Part shown: in pieces, positions 13,697-20,335 of the stretch | How positions within the stretch are numbered: position 1 is the first letter of the stretch | How the letters are laid out: each line of letters starts with the position of its first letter | Assembly (NCBI GenBank): GCA_964627755.1 | Contig: CAZVIH010000020.1 | Span: 1 to 20,335 of the forward strand | Length of the DNA stretch: 20,335 nucleotides | Reading direction: 5' to 3' | DNA from: B10-G9 sp964627755 | GTDB lineage: Bacteria; Chloroflexota; Anaerolineae; Anaerolineales; UBA11858 | Notes under the pieces: generated by a model | Database searches by the model: none | What the model saw: only the letters and a program-made list of their open reading frames with translations | What the model was told of the DNA's origin: nothing | Program-made: the position numbers and the translations under genes

Positions 13697-14608
13697 ATGA
13701 AAAATGATCAATTGAAGGATTTTATAACTGGTGCGTTGGTAATCGATAAACCCGTCGGAATGACATCTCATGATGTTGTGAAGGTTATCCGGCACGGTAC
13801 TGGTATTCGCAGGGCAGGCCACACAGGCACATTGGATCCCCGCGCTTCGGGAGTTTTAGTAGTATTGATTGGCCCGGCAGTACGGCTGAGTGAATTCCTC
13901 TCCGCTTCTGATAAACGTTACCAGGCCATTTTACGTTTTGGCGTTGCCACTGATACCTATGACACTGAAGGGAAACAGGTTGGTGAAACCAAATCTGTTG
14001 ACCATATTACTGAAGAGGACTTTCAGAACCTTCTTCGAGAGTATGAAGGTAGGATCGCCCAGATTCCACCAGCCCATTCCGCCGTAAAGGTAAATGGAGA
14101 AAAAGCCTATAATCTTGCCCGCAGGGGAGAAGAAGTGCACCTCGAACCCCGGATGATCGATGTGTATAACTTGGAATTGCTGGAATGGGCGCCTCCGGAA
14201 GCGGTGATCGATGTTTTCGCTTCTTCTGGCACCTATGTCCGCTCCCTGGCAAACGATCTTGGGAATGACCTGGGTGTAGGGGCGCACCTGACGGGATTGC
14301 GCAGGACCAAGAACGGCCAGTTCACACTGCGCGATGCAGTTCGCCTGCAGGATATCAAAGAATCCTTCGAGGTTGGAGATTGGTATAAACACCTGATACC
14401 GGCAGCTGAAACCCTGGCAGATTGGCATACCCTGGATTTAACCCCAGATGATATGGATAAGATCAAACATGGCCACCGCATCCCGGCTGAATCGGGATCA
14501 AGCGGCTGGGCCAGGGGGTTAAGTGAGCAGGGGGATTTGATTGCGCTTTTGGAAGCAAATGAAGGTGATGATACCTGGCAACCTCGCAAGGTGTTCATTA
14601 CTTCCTGA
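13697..14608 (+). CDS. truB: tRNA pseudouridine(55) synthase TruB
   Basis: A 303-residue enzyme that makes pseudouridine at position 55 in the T loop of tRNAs. Motifs seen: GALVIDKPVGMTSHDVV near the start, then GHTGTLDPRASGVL with the catalytic aspartate at D47. Further along are KRYQAILRFGVATDTYDTEG split over two parts, IPPAHSAVKVNGEKAY and SSGTYVRSLANDLG. The length matches the family. The start has GGGGAG about 9 nt upstream. The 42-nt gap after nrnA shows no terminator. The stop lies 10 nt before ribF. Confidence 0.97.
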   Translation: MKNDQLKDFITGALVIDKPVGMTSHDVVKVIRHGTGIRRAGHTGTLDPRASGVLVVLIGPAVRLSEFLSASDKRYQAILRFGVATDTYDTEGKQVGETKSVDHITEEDFQNLLREYEGRIAQIPPAHSAVKVNGEKAYNLARRGEEVHLEPRMIDVYNLELLEWAPPEAVIDVFASSGTYVRSLANDLGNDLGVGAHLTGLRRTKNGQFTLRDAVRLQDIKESFEVGDWYKHLIPAAETLADWHTLDLTPDDMDKIKHGHRIPAESGSSGWARGLSEQGDLIALLEANEGDDTWQPRKVFITS

Positions 14609-14618
14609 CTGGATTTTT

Positions 14619-15542
14619 ATGCAGCATTTTCACGATCTAAAAAAAATTTCTTTGGAAGAATCCCTGGTGACCATAGGCAGTTTTGATGGTGTGCATATTG
14701 GCCATCAGCAGATCATCCACTCCCTGGTAGATCGGGCCCACCAGGTCGGGAAACCAGCTGTAGTAGTGACTTTTCATCCCCATCCCCAGCTGGTTCTGAA
14801 GGGCGAATCTCGAGCTTTTTATCTGACAATGCCTGAAAAAAAAGCCCAACTGTTGGGAGATCTGGGAGTAGATTATGTTTTAACATATCCTTTTACTCCT
14901 GATACATCTCGGATGAGCCCGGATGATTTTATCAAGCAGCTGCATGAGCATTTGAAATTTACTGAACTGTGGGTTGGATACGACTTTGCCCTGGGAAAGA
15001 ACCGCCAGGGGACTCCCTCCCGCCTGCGTGAAATCGGGCAGGAGTATAAGTTTGAAGTCCATGAAATTCCTGCCTATTTCCATGAGGATGAACTAGTCTC
15101 CTCCAGTCTGATCCGGAATAAAATCCGTATCGGTCAGATCCGGAAAGCAGCTCAACTGCTGGGCAGGCCTTTTGAGATCAGCGGTGAGGTAATCAAAGGC
15201 GAAAAACGCGGTAAAAGTTTGGGTTTTGCTACCTCAAACCTGGATGTTCCCCCTGAGATGGTAGATATCAAACCGGGTGTTTATGCTTGCCGGGCAATTG
15301 TCAGGGGAGAGACTTATTTGGCGGTGACCAATGTCGGCTACCGTCCGACTTTTGGAGACGATCTAACTACTCCCCGCATTGAAGCCCATTTTCTGGACTT
15401 CTCCAGTGATTTATATGGCGATTGTGTGGATCTGTTTTTCATTGACCGTCTGCGAGATGAAATGAAATTCTCCCAGGTAAGTGACTTGATAGAGCAGATT
15501 AAAAAGGATGTGGAGCAAACCAGGAGGATTCTGGCAGACTGA
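14619..15542 (+). CDS. ribF: Bifunctional riboflavin kinase / FAD synthetase
   Basis: A 307-residue enzyme that makes FMN from riboflavin, then FAD. The N-terminal adenylyltransferase domain has VTIGSFDGVHIGHQQII, the HxGH-type site, and VVTFHPHPQLVL. The C-terminal flavokinase domain has SSSLIRNKIRIG, then GEVIKGEKRGKSLGFATSNL. The start is placed at ATG 14619, 10 nt after the truB stop, because MQHFHDLKKI gives a normal N-terminus. An in-frame TTG at 14541 would overlap truB by 68 nt and add unlike residues. The Shine-Dalgarno is weak (GGA). FAD made here would serve the trxB flavoenzyme encoded farther downstream. Confidence 0.95.
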   Translation: MQHFHDLKKISLEESLVTIGSFDGVHIGHQQIIHSLVDRAHQVGKPAVVVTFHPHPQLVLKGESRAFYLTMPEKKAQLLGDLGVDYVLTYPFTPDTSRMSPDDFIKQLHEHLKFTELWVGYDFALGKNRQGTPSRLREIGQEYKFEVHEIPAYFHEDELVSSSLIRNKIRIGQIRKAAQLLGRPFEISGEVIKGEKRGKSLGFATSNLDVPPEMVDIKPGVYACRAIVRGETYLAVTNVGYRPTFGDDLTTPRIEAHFLDFSSDLYGDCVDLFFIDRLRDEMKFSQVSDLIEQIKKDVEQTRRILAD

Positions 15543-15551
15543 TGAGCATCC

Positions 15552-15579
15552 TTGCCATTTAGGTTCTCTTTGGTATAAT
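15552..15579 (+). promoter_or_regulatory. Promoter of rpsO
   Basis: TTGCCA (15552-15557) and a perfect TATAAT (15574-15579) are spaced by 16 nt, just after the ribF stop. The predicted start near 15586 gives an rpsO leader of about 89 nt. No terminator separates ribF from rpsO, so operon read-through is also possible. Confidence 0.82.
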
Positions 15580-15585
15580 TTCCGT

Positions 15586-15674
15586 GCTGACTAGACCACT
15601 TTGCGGCCCAGGCTGCGGAACTGGAGACCTGCTAGAAAGCAGAAAAACAAATATTTTAGGAGATAGCAGACGTC
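15586..15674 (+). promoter_or_regulatory. rpsO leader, possible S15 autoregulatory RNA
   Basis: The leader contains a CTGCT/AGCAG hairpin (15629-15633 with 15638-15642, loop AGAA) and a smaller CCAG/CTGG helix (15608-15611 with 15621-15624). An alternative 6-bp pairing joins CTGCTA (15629-15634) to TAGCAG (15664-15669), spanning the Shine-Dalgarno AGGAGA (15658-15663). rpsO leaders in several bacteria bind S15, so feedback control is plausible but unproven here. Confidence 0.4.
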
Positions 15675-15947
15675 ATGACCATGTTAAAGGAAAAGAAAGA
15701 AGAAATTATCAAGGAATTTGGACGACATCAGAATGATACTGGCTCGCCTGAGGTCCAGATTGCTCTCTTGACCACCAGAATTTTGGAATTAACCGGACAC
15801 CTGCAGAATCACACCCATGATGAATCCTCCAGGCGAGGATTATTGAAACTGGTTGGTCAACGCCGGAGATTATTGGCATATCTTCGTCGAGAAGATTATC
15901 AAAGATATGTCGCGATCAGTGATCGTCTAGGCTTACGAAGGAAATAA
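15675..15947 (+). CDS. rpsO: 30S ribosomal protein S15
   Basis: A 90-residue primary 16S rRNA-binding protein of the central (platform) domain. The conserved core includes GSPEVQIALLTTRI, then HLQNHTHDESSRRGLLKLVGQRRRLL split around the HxxD/SRRGL block, and ending with DRLGLRRK. The length is standard for the family. The start at 15675 has AGGAGA 11 nt upstream. A second ATG two codons later would be farther from it. It ends at a strong terminator 8 nt downstream, so it closes this transcription unit before pnp. Confidence 0.97.
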   Translation: MTMLKEKKEEIIKEFGRHQNDTGSPEVQIALLTTRILELTGHLQNHTHDESSRRGLLKLVGQRRRLLAYLRREDYQRYVAISDRLGLRRK

Positions 15948-15955
15948 TTGGATCT

Positions 15956-15997
15956 AACCGAGTGGGTGCTCCAAATGACCCCTCGGTTTTATTTTTT
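15956..15997 (+). terminator. Intrinsic terminator after rpsO
   Basis: AACCGAG-T-GGGT pairs with ACCCCTCGGTT (11 bp with a bulged T) around a loop from about 15969 to 15976. It is followed by TTTTATTTTTT. It separates the nusA-rpsO unit from pnp. Confidence 0.9.
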
Positions 15998-16184
15998 ATA
16001 ACAGACTGATCGGAGAGCGGGGGCGGGGAAAATAAAGTTGTCGGTGCGGGTAGGTTGAGTTGGCAAGGGGGACCCAACCAGGCGGTGGATCACTTTCTCC
16101 CTGAAAAATATAATTGAATATCGTATTTAACGAACGTTTAACTACTTACTTAAATGTAGAATGTTATCAAGTCCGTGCATTCTA
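15998..16184. other. Intergenic region upstream of the pnp leader hairpin
   Basis: No gene is supported in this stretch. It holds a G-rich purine segment around 16010-16080 with a weak GTTGG/CCAAC inverted repeat, then an AT-rich part from about 16100. TAGAAT at 16157-16162 is a possible pnp -10 box, but no fair -35 box lies at 16-18 nt. The pnp promoter is therefore not clearly located. Confidence 0.5.
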
Positions 16185-16243
16185 GTCAGGTTGGGTATTG
16201 GGAGGTAACGACATATTTATGTCTTTAGTTCCCAATCCCTGAC
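16185..16243 (+). promoter_or_regulatory. Large hairpin in the pnp leader
   Basis: Three nested inverted repeats: GTCAGG (16185-16190) with CCTGAC (16238-16243), ATTGGGA (16197-16203) with TCCCAAT (16230-16236), and at the tip GACAT with ATGTC (16210-16214, 16219-16223). TTGGG at 16191-16195 competes for the same CCCAA, so two registers are possible. The structure ends 26 nt before the pnp start. In E. coli, pnp is autoregulated through an RNase III-cleaved leader stem-loop. This may be an analogue. Confidence 0.6.
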
Positions 16244-16269
16244 CCTAATAATGTCGGCAGGAGGAAAAA

Positions 16270-18396
16270 ATGAAACCTGAATCAAAGAAATATGTAGCAG
16301 TAGTAGAAGGGAAAGAGATCGTTATTGAAACTGGAACCCTGGCACTCCAGGCAGGCGGTGCAGTCACTGTCCAGATCGGAGAATCGATCTTGCTTGGAAC
16401 CGCCACCATGAATGATAGTGCCCGCGACGGAGCAGATTTCTTTCCACTAACCGTAAACTATGAAGAGCGCATGTACGCCAACGGCTCCATCCCTGGAAGT
16501 TTCTTCCGCCGTGAAGGACGACCAGGTGAGGATGCTACTCTAACATGCCGATTGATCGACCGCCCGCTCAGACCACTGTTCCCCAAAGATCTGCGCAACG
16601 AAGTTCAATTGATCCTCTATGCTCTCTCATCTGACAATCATCCCATGGATGTTCTCGGTATCAATGCTGCATCAGCGGCGTTGATGATCTCAGATATTCC
16701 CTGGGAAGGACCCATTGGGGGAATTAGAGTAGGGCGCATTGATGGAAAACTCATTGCATTTCCATCCTTTGAAGAGATCCAAGAATCAGATTTGGACCTA
16801 GTTATGGCTGGCAGCCGCGACGCAATCCTGACGGTAGAAAGCAACTCCAAGGAAATCTCTGAAGAGGATTTCCTGGAAGCTCTTGAATGGGGACAAAAAG
16901 CCATTCAACCCCTGATCGATATCCAGGAAAAAATGGCAAAGGAGCTTGGTAAAGAAAAGAAAAGTTATGTGTCCTTCATGATCAGTGAAGAACTTATCTC
17001 CGCAGTACATGATAAAGCATTTGCCTCGATCAATGATGTTCTTGTCCAGGATCTGGAAAAAGTTGATTTCCGGAAAGCCCTGGATGCAGTCCGGGATGAT
17101 GTCCTGGAAGCTTATGCCGAGAATGAAGAAGTGGATATTGGTGATGTCAAGGAAGCCTTTGAGGAGGTTGTCAAAGCCGCCATTCGGAAACGTATTCTGG
17201 AAACCGGAAAACGACCAGATGGCCGTGATCTGACCACAGTCCGTGATATTTGGTGTGACGTCAACACCAGTCCCCGGGCCCATGGAACCGGTCTTTTCAC
17301 CCGCGGTCAAACCCAGGTACTGACTTCAACCACTTTGGGCACCCCCCGGGATGCTCAGATCGTTGATAACCTTTCACCCGATGAATCCAAACGATATATG
17401 CATCACTACAACTTCCCACCCTTCTCGGTTGGCGAAGTTCGTTTCTTGCGCGGAACCTCTCGACGTGAAGTGGGTCATGGCGCTTTGGCTGAACGTGCCT
17501 TGCTGCCTGTGATTCCTTCCGAAGAAGATTTCCCATACACTCTCCGCCTGGTCTCAGAAGTACTGTCTTCAAATGGTTCTTCCTCGATGGCTTCTGTTTG
17601 TGGATCCACTCTTTCCTTAATGGATACAGGGGTTCCCATTAAGGCGCCAGTAGCTGGTGTAGCCATGGGTCTGGTTATGGAAGGCGATCGTTATGCGATC
17701 CTGACTGATATCCAGGGCCTGGAAGATCATATTGGAAATATGGACTTTAAGGTTGCTGGAACAGATGCGGGGATCACTGCTTTACAGATGGATATCAAGT
17801 TGAAAGGGTTAGCCTCCTCGGTGATGTCAGAAGCGCTGGAAGCAGCCAAGAAAGCCCGAGCCCTGATCATGAGCAAGATGTTGGAGACTATTTCTGAACC
17901 CCGTGCAGAGCTCAAACCCCACGTGCCGCGTATCGAATCTGTCCGGGTACCCGTGGACAAGATCGGTGCGATCATCGGTCCAGGTGGGAAGACCATTCGT
18001 GAGATCCAGGAATCTACTGGCGCTAAAATTGATATCAACGATGAAGGTATTGTGTTCATTGCATCTGATAATGGTGAAAGCGCTCGAATGGCAAGGGAAC
18101 GGATCCAAGGTTTGACAGCTACTCCAGAAGTCGGTCGAATTTACACTGGCCGTGTGGTGGGTATCAAGACCTTTGGCGCTTTTGTTGAGATCCTCCCGGG
18201 AATTGATGGCCTGGTGCATATTTCCCAGCTGGAATCCCGCCATGTCAAGAGTGTTGAAGACGTGGTCGAATTTGGTGATGAGATCACTGTTATGGTGACA
18301 GATATCAGCAAAGATGGCAAGATCCGCCTTTCCAGGCAGGCAGTGCTGGAAGGTTGGTCGCTGGAAGAAGCTCAGCAAGCAGACCGCAAGAAATAA
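16270..18396 (+). CDS. pnp: Polyribonucleotide nucleotidyltransferase (PNPase)
   Basis: A 708-residue 3'-5' phosphorolytic exoribonuclease, trimeric in known members. First RNase PH-like domain: FFPLTVNYEER, RREGR and RPLRPLFP. Second, catalytic domain: RAHGTGLFTRGQTQ, then SRREVGHGALAERALLP, and the active-site segment EDHIGNMDFK with D486, D492 and K494. A KH domain has IGAIIGPGGKTIREIQ. A C-terminal S1 domain has KTFGAFVEILPGIDGLVHISQL. N490 replaces an Asp that is usual at that position (GDMDFK), but the catalytic residues are intact. AGGAGG lies 5 nt before the ATG. It is separately transcribed from rpsO, and a strong terminator follows. Confidence 0.98.
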   Translation: MKPESKKYVAVVEGKEIVIETGTLALQAGGAVTVQIGESILLGTATMNDSARDGADFFPLTVNYEERMYANGSIPGSFFRREGRPGEDATLTCRLIDRPLRPLFPKDLRNEVQLILYALSSDNHPMDVLGINAASAALMISDIPWEGPIGGIRVGRIDGKLIAFPSFEEIQESDLDLVMAGSRDAILTVESNSKEISEEDFLEALEWGQKAIQPLIDIQEKMAKELGKEKKSYVSFMISEELISAVHDKAFASINDVLVQDLEKVDFRKALDAVRDDVLEAYAENEEVDIGDVKEAFEEVVKAAIRKRILETGKRPDGRDLTTVRDIWCDVNTSPRAHGTGLFTRGQTQVLTSTTLGTPRDAQIVDNLSPDESKRYMHHYNFPPFSVGEVRFLRGTSRREVGHGALAERALLPVIPSEEDFPYTLRLVSEVLSSNGSSSMASVCGSTLSLMDTGVPIKAPVAGVAMGLVMEGDRYAILTDIQGLEDHIGNMDFKVAGTDAGITALQMDIKLKGLASSVMSEALEAAKKARALIMSKMLETISEPRAELKPHVPRIESVRVPVDKIGAIIGPGGKTIREIQESTGAKIDINDEGIVFIASDNGESARMARERIQGLTATPEVGRIYTGRVVGIKTFGAFVEILPGIDGLVHISQLESRHVKSVEDVVEFGDEITVMVTDISKDGKIRLSRQAVLEGWSLEEAQQADRKK

Positions 18397-18420
18397 ATAA
18401 GAAAGATTAAAAGCCTTAAG

Positions 18421-18448
18421 ATCCGGTTGGGCAACCAGCCGGATTTTT
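18421..18448 (+). terminator. Intrinsic terminator after pnp
   Basis: ATCCGGTTGG pairs with CCAGCCGGAT (10 bp with one G-T wobble) around a GCAA tetraloop, followed by TTTT then A. It lies 24 nt after the pnp stop. Confidence 0.92.
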
Positions 18449-18601
18449 ATATTCAGGTATATCAGGATCCGTGTAATGGAGAGAGTAAGTCCATTTAAGG
18501 GATAAGTAAGTTTTTTTCCCATCAATAATCTGAATATGTATAAAATATTTATAAAAACGTGCCAATAAATGCACTCTGAGCAGCCCTATTCAGTCTAAAT
18601 T

Positions 18602-18610
18602 TGGTAAAAT
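18602..18610 (+). promoter_or_regulatory. Extended -10 promoter of groES
   Basis: TGG followed by TAAAAT (18605-18610) forms an extended -10 box about 50 nt before groES. No good -35 box is seen at the normal spacing. I see no CIRCE operator and no sigma-32 type promoter here. Confidence 0.5.
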
Positions 18611-18660
18611 GTGGAAGTGAAATTGTTCTTTAAAATAGCATGAAATAAGGAGTAATACGC

Positions 18661-18948
18661 ATGAGTAAAAAAGAGATTGGTATCAAACCTTTGGGCGCCC
18701 GTGTTGTCATTCAGCCGGTCGAGGAAGAAAGCAGAACTGACAGCGGTTTATATATTCCTGACACCGCAAAAGAAAAACCCCAGACAGGTGTAGTTGTGGC
18801 AATTGGCGAAAGCAGCGAAGATGTCAAAATTACAGTTAAAGTTGGCGACAAAGTCCTTTTCCCGAAATATACCGGCACAGAGATCAAGCTGGGCGGAGAA
18901 GACTACAACATCATGGATTTTGAAAAAGTCCTGGCAGTTCTTGATTGA
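18661..18948 (+). CDS. groES: Co-chaperonin GroES
   Basis: A 95-residue 10-kDa chaperonin that forms the heptameric lid of GroEL. Conserved parts: IKPLGARVVIQPVEEES at the N-terminus, the mobile loop with RTDSGLYIPDTAKEKPQTG, then VVAIG and VGDKVLFPKYTGTEIK. It ends with an EDYNIMDFEKVLAVL strand. The length is normal. AAGGAG lies 8 nt upstream of the ATG. groEL does not follow; trxB starts 8 nt later. A groEL copy must be elsewhere for this to act. No CIRCE site is seen upstream, so heat control, if any, would use another signal. Confidence 0.97.
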   Translation: MSKKEIGIKPLGARVVIQPVEEESRTDSGLYIPDTAKEKPQTGVVVAIGESSEDVKITVKVGDKVLFPKYTGTEIKLGGEDYNIMDFEKVLAVLD

Positions 18949-18956
18949 TCTGACAG

Positions 18957-19892
18957 ATGACTGAAGCTTCAAAGAAAGTCCTTCAATGCCTGATCATCGG
19001 TTCAGGACCGGCCGGTTTGTCTGCGGCATTATATGCTGCCCGGGCAGACCTGGCTCCTGTTGTACTGTCTGGTATGGATCTTGGCGGTCAGGTATCAAGA
19101 ACCGACGCTATTGAAAACTACCCTGGTTTTTTGGACGGTATCGAAGGTCCTGACCTGGTAGAGATATTCCAGAAACAAGCAGAGCGGTTTGGTGCGGAAA
19201 TCGTGTTTGATTCCGCAACTGCAGTTGACCTTTCAGAACGACCGTTTAAGGTAACTACCTATGGTGCAGAATACCTGGCAGAAACCCTCATCATAGCCAC
19301 CGGCGCTGCCGTCCGTGAGTTGGGCGTGCCCGGAGAAACTGAATTTACTGGGCGGGGTGTATCTTACTGTGCTACCTGTGACGGGCATTTCTTTAAGGAG
19401 AAGGACCTGATCGTGGTTGGCGGTGGGGACAGTGCCCTGAAGGAAGGTATCTTCCTGACCCGCTTTGCAAAATCAGTTACCATTGTTCACCGCAGGGATG
19501 AACTCAGGGCTGGCCCGTATCTGGCCAATAAAGCCAAGAACAACCCAAAAATTGGTTTCATCTGGGATTCTGTGGTAACCGAGATTATCGGGGATGGAAC
19601 GGTAAATTCCGTCCGTTTGAAGAATAAAAAGACTGGTGAGGAAATGGTCCGGGAAACGGATGGTGTTTTTATCTTCATCGGGCATGATCCAAATACAGAG
19701 TTATTCAAGGATAGCCTGGAAATGGATGATAAGGGGTATCTGGTAGTTGATCAGCAAATGCATACAAATCTGCCGGGCGTATTTGCCGCTGGTGAGGTGG
19801 GAGATCCACACTTCCAGCAGGTGATTATCTCTGCAGGTATGGGCGCAGCTGCCGCCATGGAAGTAGTGGAGTTCCTGGAAGATGAAAGTTAG
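18957..19892 (+). CDS. trxB: Thioredoxin-disulfide reductase
   Basis: A 311-residue FAD- and NADPH-dependent reductase that keeps thioredoxin reduced. The N-terminal FAD-binding motif is GSGPAGLSAALYAAR. The redox centre is CATC (C138, C141) in SYCATCDGHFF. The NADPH domain has VVGGGDSALKEGIF and HRRDELRA. The C-terminal FAD contact reads GVFAAGEVGDP, where Glu replaces the more common Asp (AAGDV). It begins 8 nt after groES with no obvious Shine-Dalgarno, so it is probably co-transcribed and coupled. It ends at two tandem hairpins. Ferredoxin- or NADPH-specificity cannot be proved by eye, but HRRDxxRA favours NADPH. Confidence 0.94.
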   Translation: MTEASKKVLQCLIIGSGPAGLSAALYAARADLAPVVLSGMDLGGQVSRTDAIENYPGFLDGIEGPDLVEIFQKQAERFGAEIVFDSATAVDLSERPFKVTTYGAEYLAETLIIATGAAVRELGVPGETEFTGRGVSYCATCDGHFFKEKDLIVVGGGDSALKEGIFLTRFAKSVTIVHRRDELRAGPYLANKAKNNPKIGFIWDSVVTEIIGDGTVNSVRLKNKKTGEEMVRETDGVFIFIGHDPNTELFKDSLEMDDKGYLVVDQQMHTNLPGVFAAGEVGDPHFQQVIISAGMGAAAAMEVVEFLEDES

Positions 19893-19914
19893 ATTTTACT
19901 ATTTATGAGATAAG

Positions 19915-19954
19915 GAAGCGGGATCCGATTATTTAGGATCCCGCTTCTTTCTTT
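19915..19954 (+). terminator. Intrinsic terminator after trxB (first of two)
   Basis: GAAGCGGGATCC (19915-19926) and GGATCCCGCTTC (19936-19947) form a perfect 12-bp stem with a 9-nt loop, followed by TTTCTTT. Confidence 0.88.
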
Positions 19955-19955
19955 A

Positions 19956-19997
19956 AGGGACTGAGTCCTTTAAAAAGGACTCAGTCCCTCCTTTTTT
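19956..19997 (+). terminator. Second hairpin terminator after trxB
   Basis: AGGGACTGAGTCCTT (19956-19970) and AAGGACTCAGTCCCT (19975-19989) form a perfect 15-bp stem with a 4-nt loop. CC then six Ts follow. It starts right after the first terminator. The minus strand has no T run after the stem, so it is a poorer terminator for the opposing gene. Confidence 0.82.
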
Positions 19998-20020
19998 AAA
20001 GGACATGGTCCCCGGTTGGT

Positions 20021-20335
20021 TTAAGCCTCTTCCAGTTCGCGCATGGCATTAAAGGCAGCAATGCTGACTTCCAGGATATCCAGGGAAGGTTCGTTGGTTG
20101 TCAGGTGCTGCAGTGCTAGGTTTGGTTTCACAAGTATTTTTACAAAGGGGCGGTGCAGGTTCTTTGCTGTCCACTGCAAGTATTCATAAGCAATACCAGC
20201 CAGGACAGGCAGCAGCACGATCCGGCTGACCAGCCGCCATACCAGGGTCATAGGACCCAGGGCTGTAAACAACAAAACTGAAAACACGACCACGATCAGC
20301 AGGAACGCTGTCCCACAGCGGGGATGTTCCAAACT
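20021..20335 (-). CDS. DUF1385 (YqhQ-like) membrane protein, C-terminal part only
   Basis: The last 104 or so residues of a minus-strand gene whose 5' end lies beyond the right edge. The reading frame stays open to 20335, so the TTG at 20332 is an internal Leu codon and not a start. It reads LEHPRCGTAFLL, a hydrophobic segment, then VSRIVLLPVLAGIAYEYLQW, then LALQHLTTNEPSLDILEVSIAA, which fits the end of the DUF1385 family. The HPRCGT motif is typical. The family has several membrane segments and no established function. Its stop faces the trxB terminators (convergent genes). Confidence 0.82.
   Translation of the reverse strand, partial: SLEHPRCGTAFLLIVVVFSVLLFTALGPMTLVWRLVSRIVLLPVLAGIAYEYLQWTAKNLHRPFVKILVKPNLALQHLTTNEPSLDILEVSIAAFNAMRELEEA

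Noticed and set aside
14541..14618. RibF start at TTG 14541 inside truB
   Set aside because: It adds residues unlike RibF and overlaps truB by 68 nt, while ATG 14619 fits the family start.
16798..17310. Long antisense frame (170 codons) within pnp
   Set aside because: It lies opposite a strongly conserved gene and its translation resembles no family. It is a shadow of pnp codon usage.
18570..18582. Possible CIRCE element upstream of groES (GCACTC)
   Set aside because: Only one half-site matches. The required GAGTGC half, nine bases away, is absent.

Overview
This window looks like chromosomal housekeeping DNA from a bacterium of moderate GC content. The plus-strand core has the order A-adding tRNA nucleotidyltransferase, nusA, ylxR, infB, rbfA, nrnA, truB, ribF, rpsO, pnp, groES, trxB. 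This resembles the translation and RNA-processing super-operon of Firmicutes, Chloroflexota and related phyla. The short IF-2, the NusA with a long acidic tail, the DHH-CBS-nucleotidyltransferase fusion, the DUF1385 protein and the TPP-controlled thiamine transporter would suit Chloroflexota (Anaerolineae). That placement is an inference from gene content, not a search result. I see no phage, transposon, CRISPR array or obvious island.

Positions 1-5333 are on the minus strand. A tRNA-Asp with encoded CCA has its own promoter. Upstream of it on that strand lies a thiamine operon: a near-consensus promoter, a TPP riboswitch with an intrinsic terminator, thiamine pyrophosphokinase, a thiamine-binding lipoprotein and a fused double permease. 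No transporter ATPase gene is present. Next comes a two-gene unit with a 4-nt overlap, encoding a LOG/SLOG-family protein and a HEAT-repeat (AlkD-like) protein. It is apparently expressed from a leaderless promoter.

Positions 5334-5482 form a divergent promoter region with a repeated CCCTAA half-site around the rightward -10 box. From 5483 to 15990 the genes run rightward. The nucleotidyltransferase comes first. A strong extended -10 promoter and a leader attenuator then precede nusA. The nusA-to-ribF genes follow closely, with small gaps or overlaps. rpsO has its own promoter and leader and ends at a strong terminator. RimP, which often sits just before nusA, is not there.

Positions 15991-19997 hold pnp, behind a leader with a large hairpin that recalls PNPase autoregulation in other bacteria. 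They also hold an orphan groES followed 8 nt later by trxB, and two tandem terminators. A truncated minus-strand DUF1385 membrane protein gene runs off the right edge.

The genes mostly serve transcription elongation, translation initiation, ribosome maturation, tRNA modification and RNA turnover, plus flavin and thiamine cofactor supply. I found no clear new multi-gene system. The most interesting signals are regulatory: the TPP switch, the nusA attenuator, the rpsO and pnp leaders, and the CCCTAA sites. The LOG/HEAT gene pair of unknown function is also notable.
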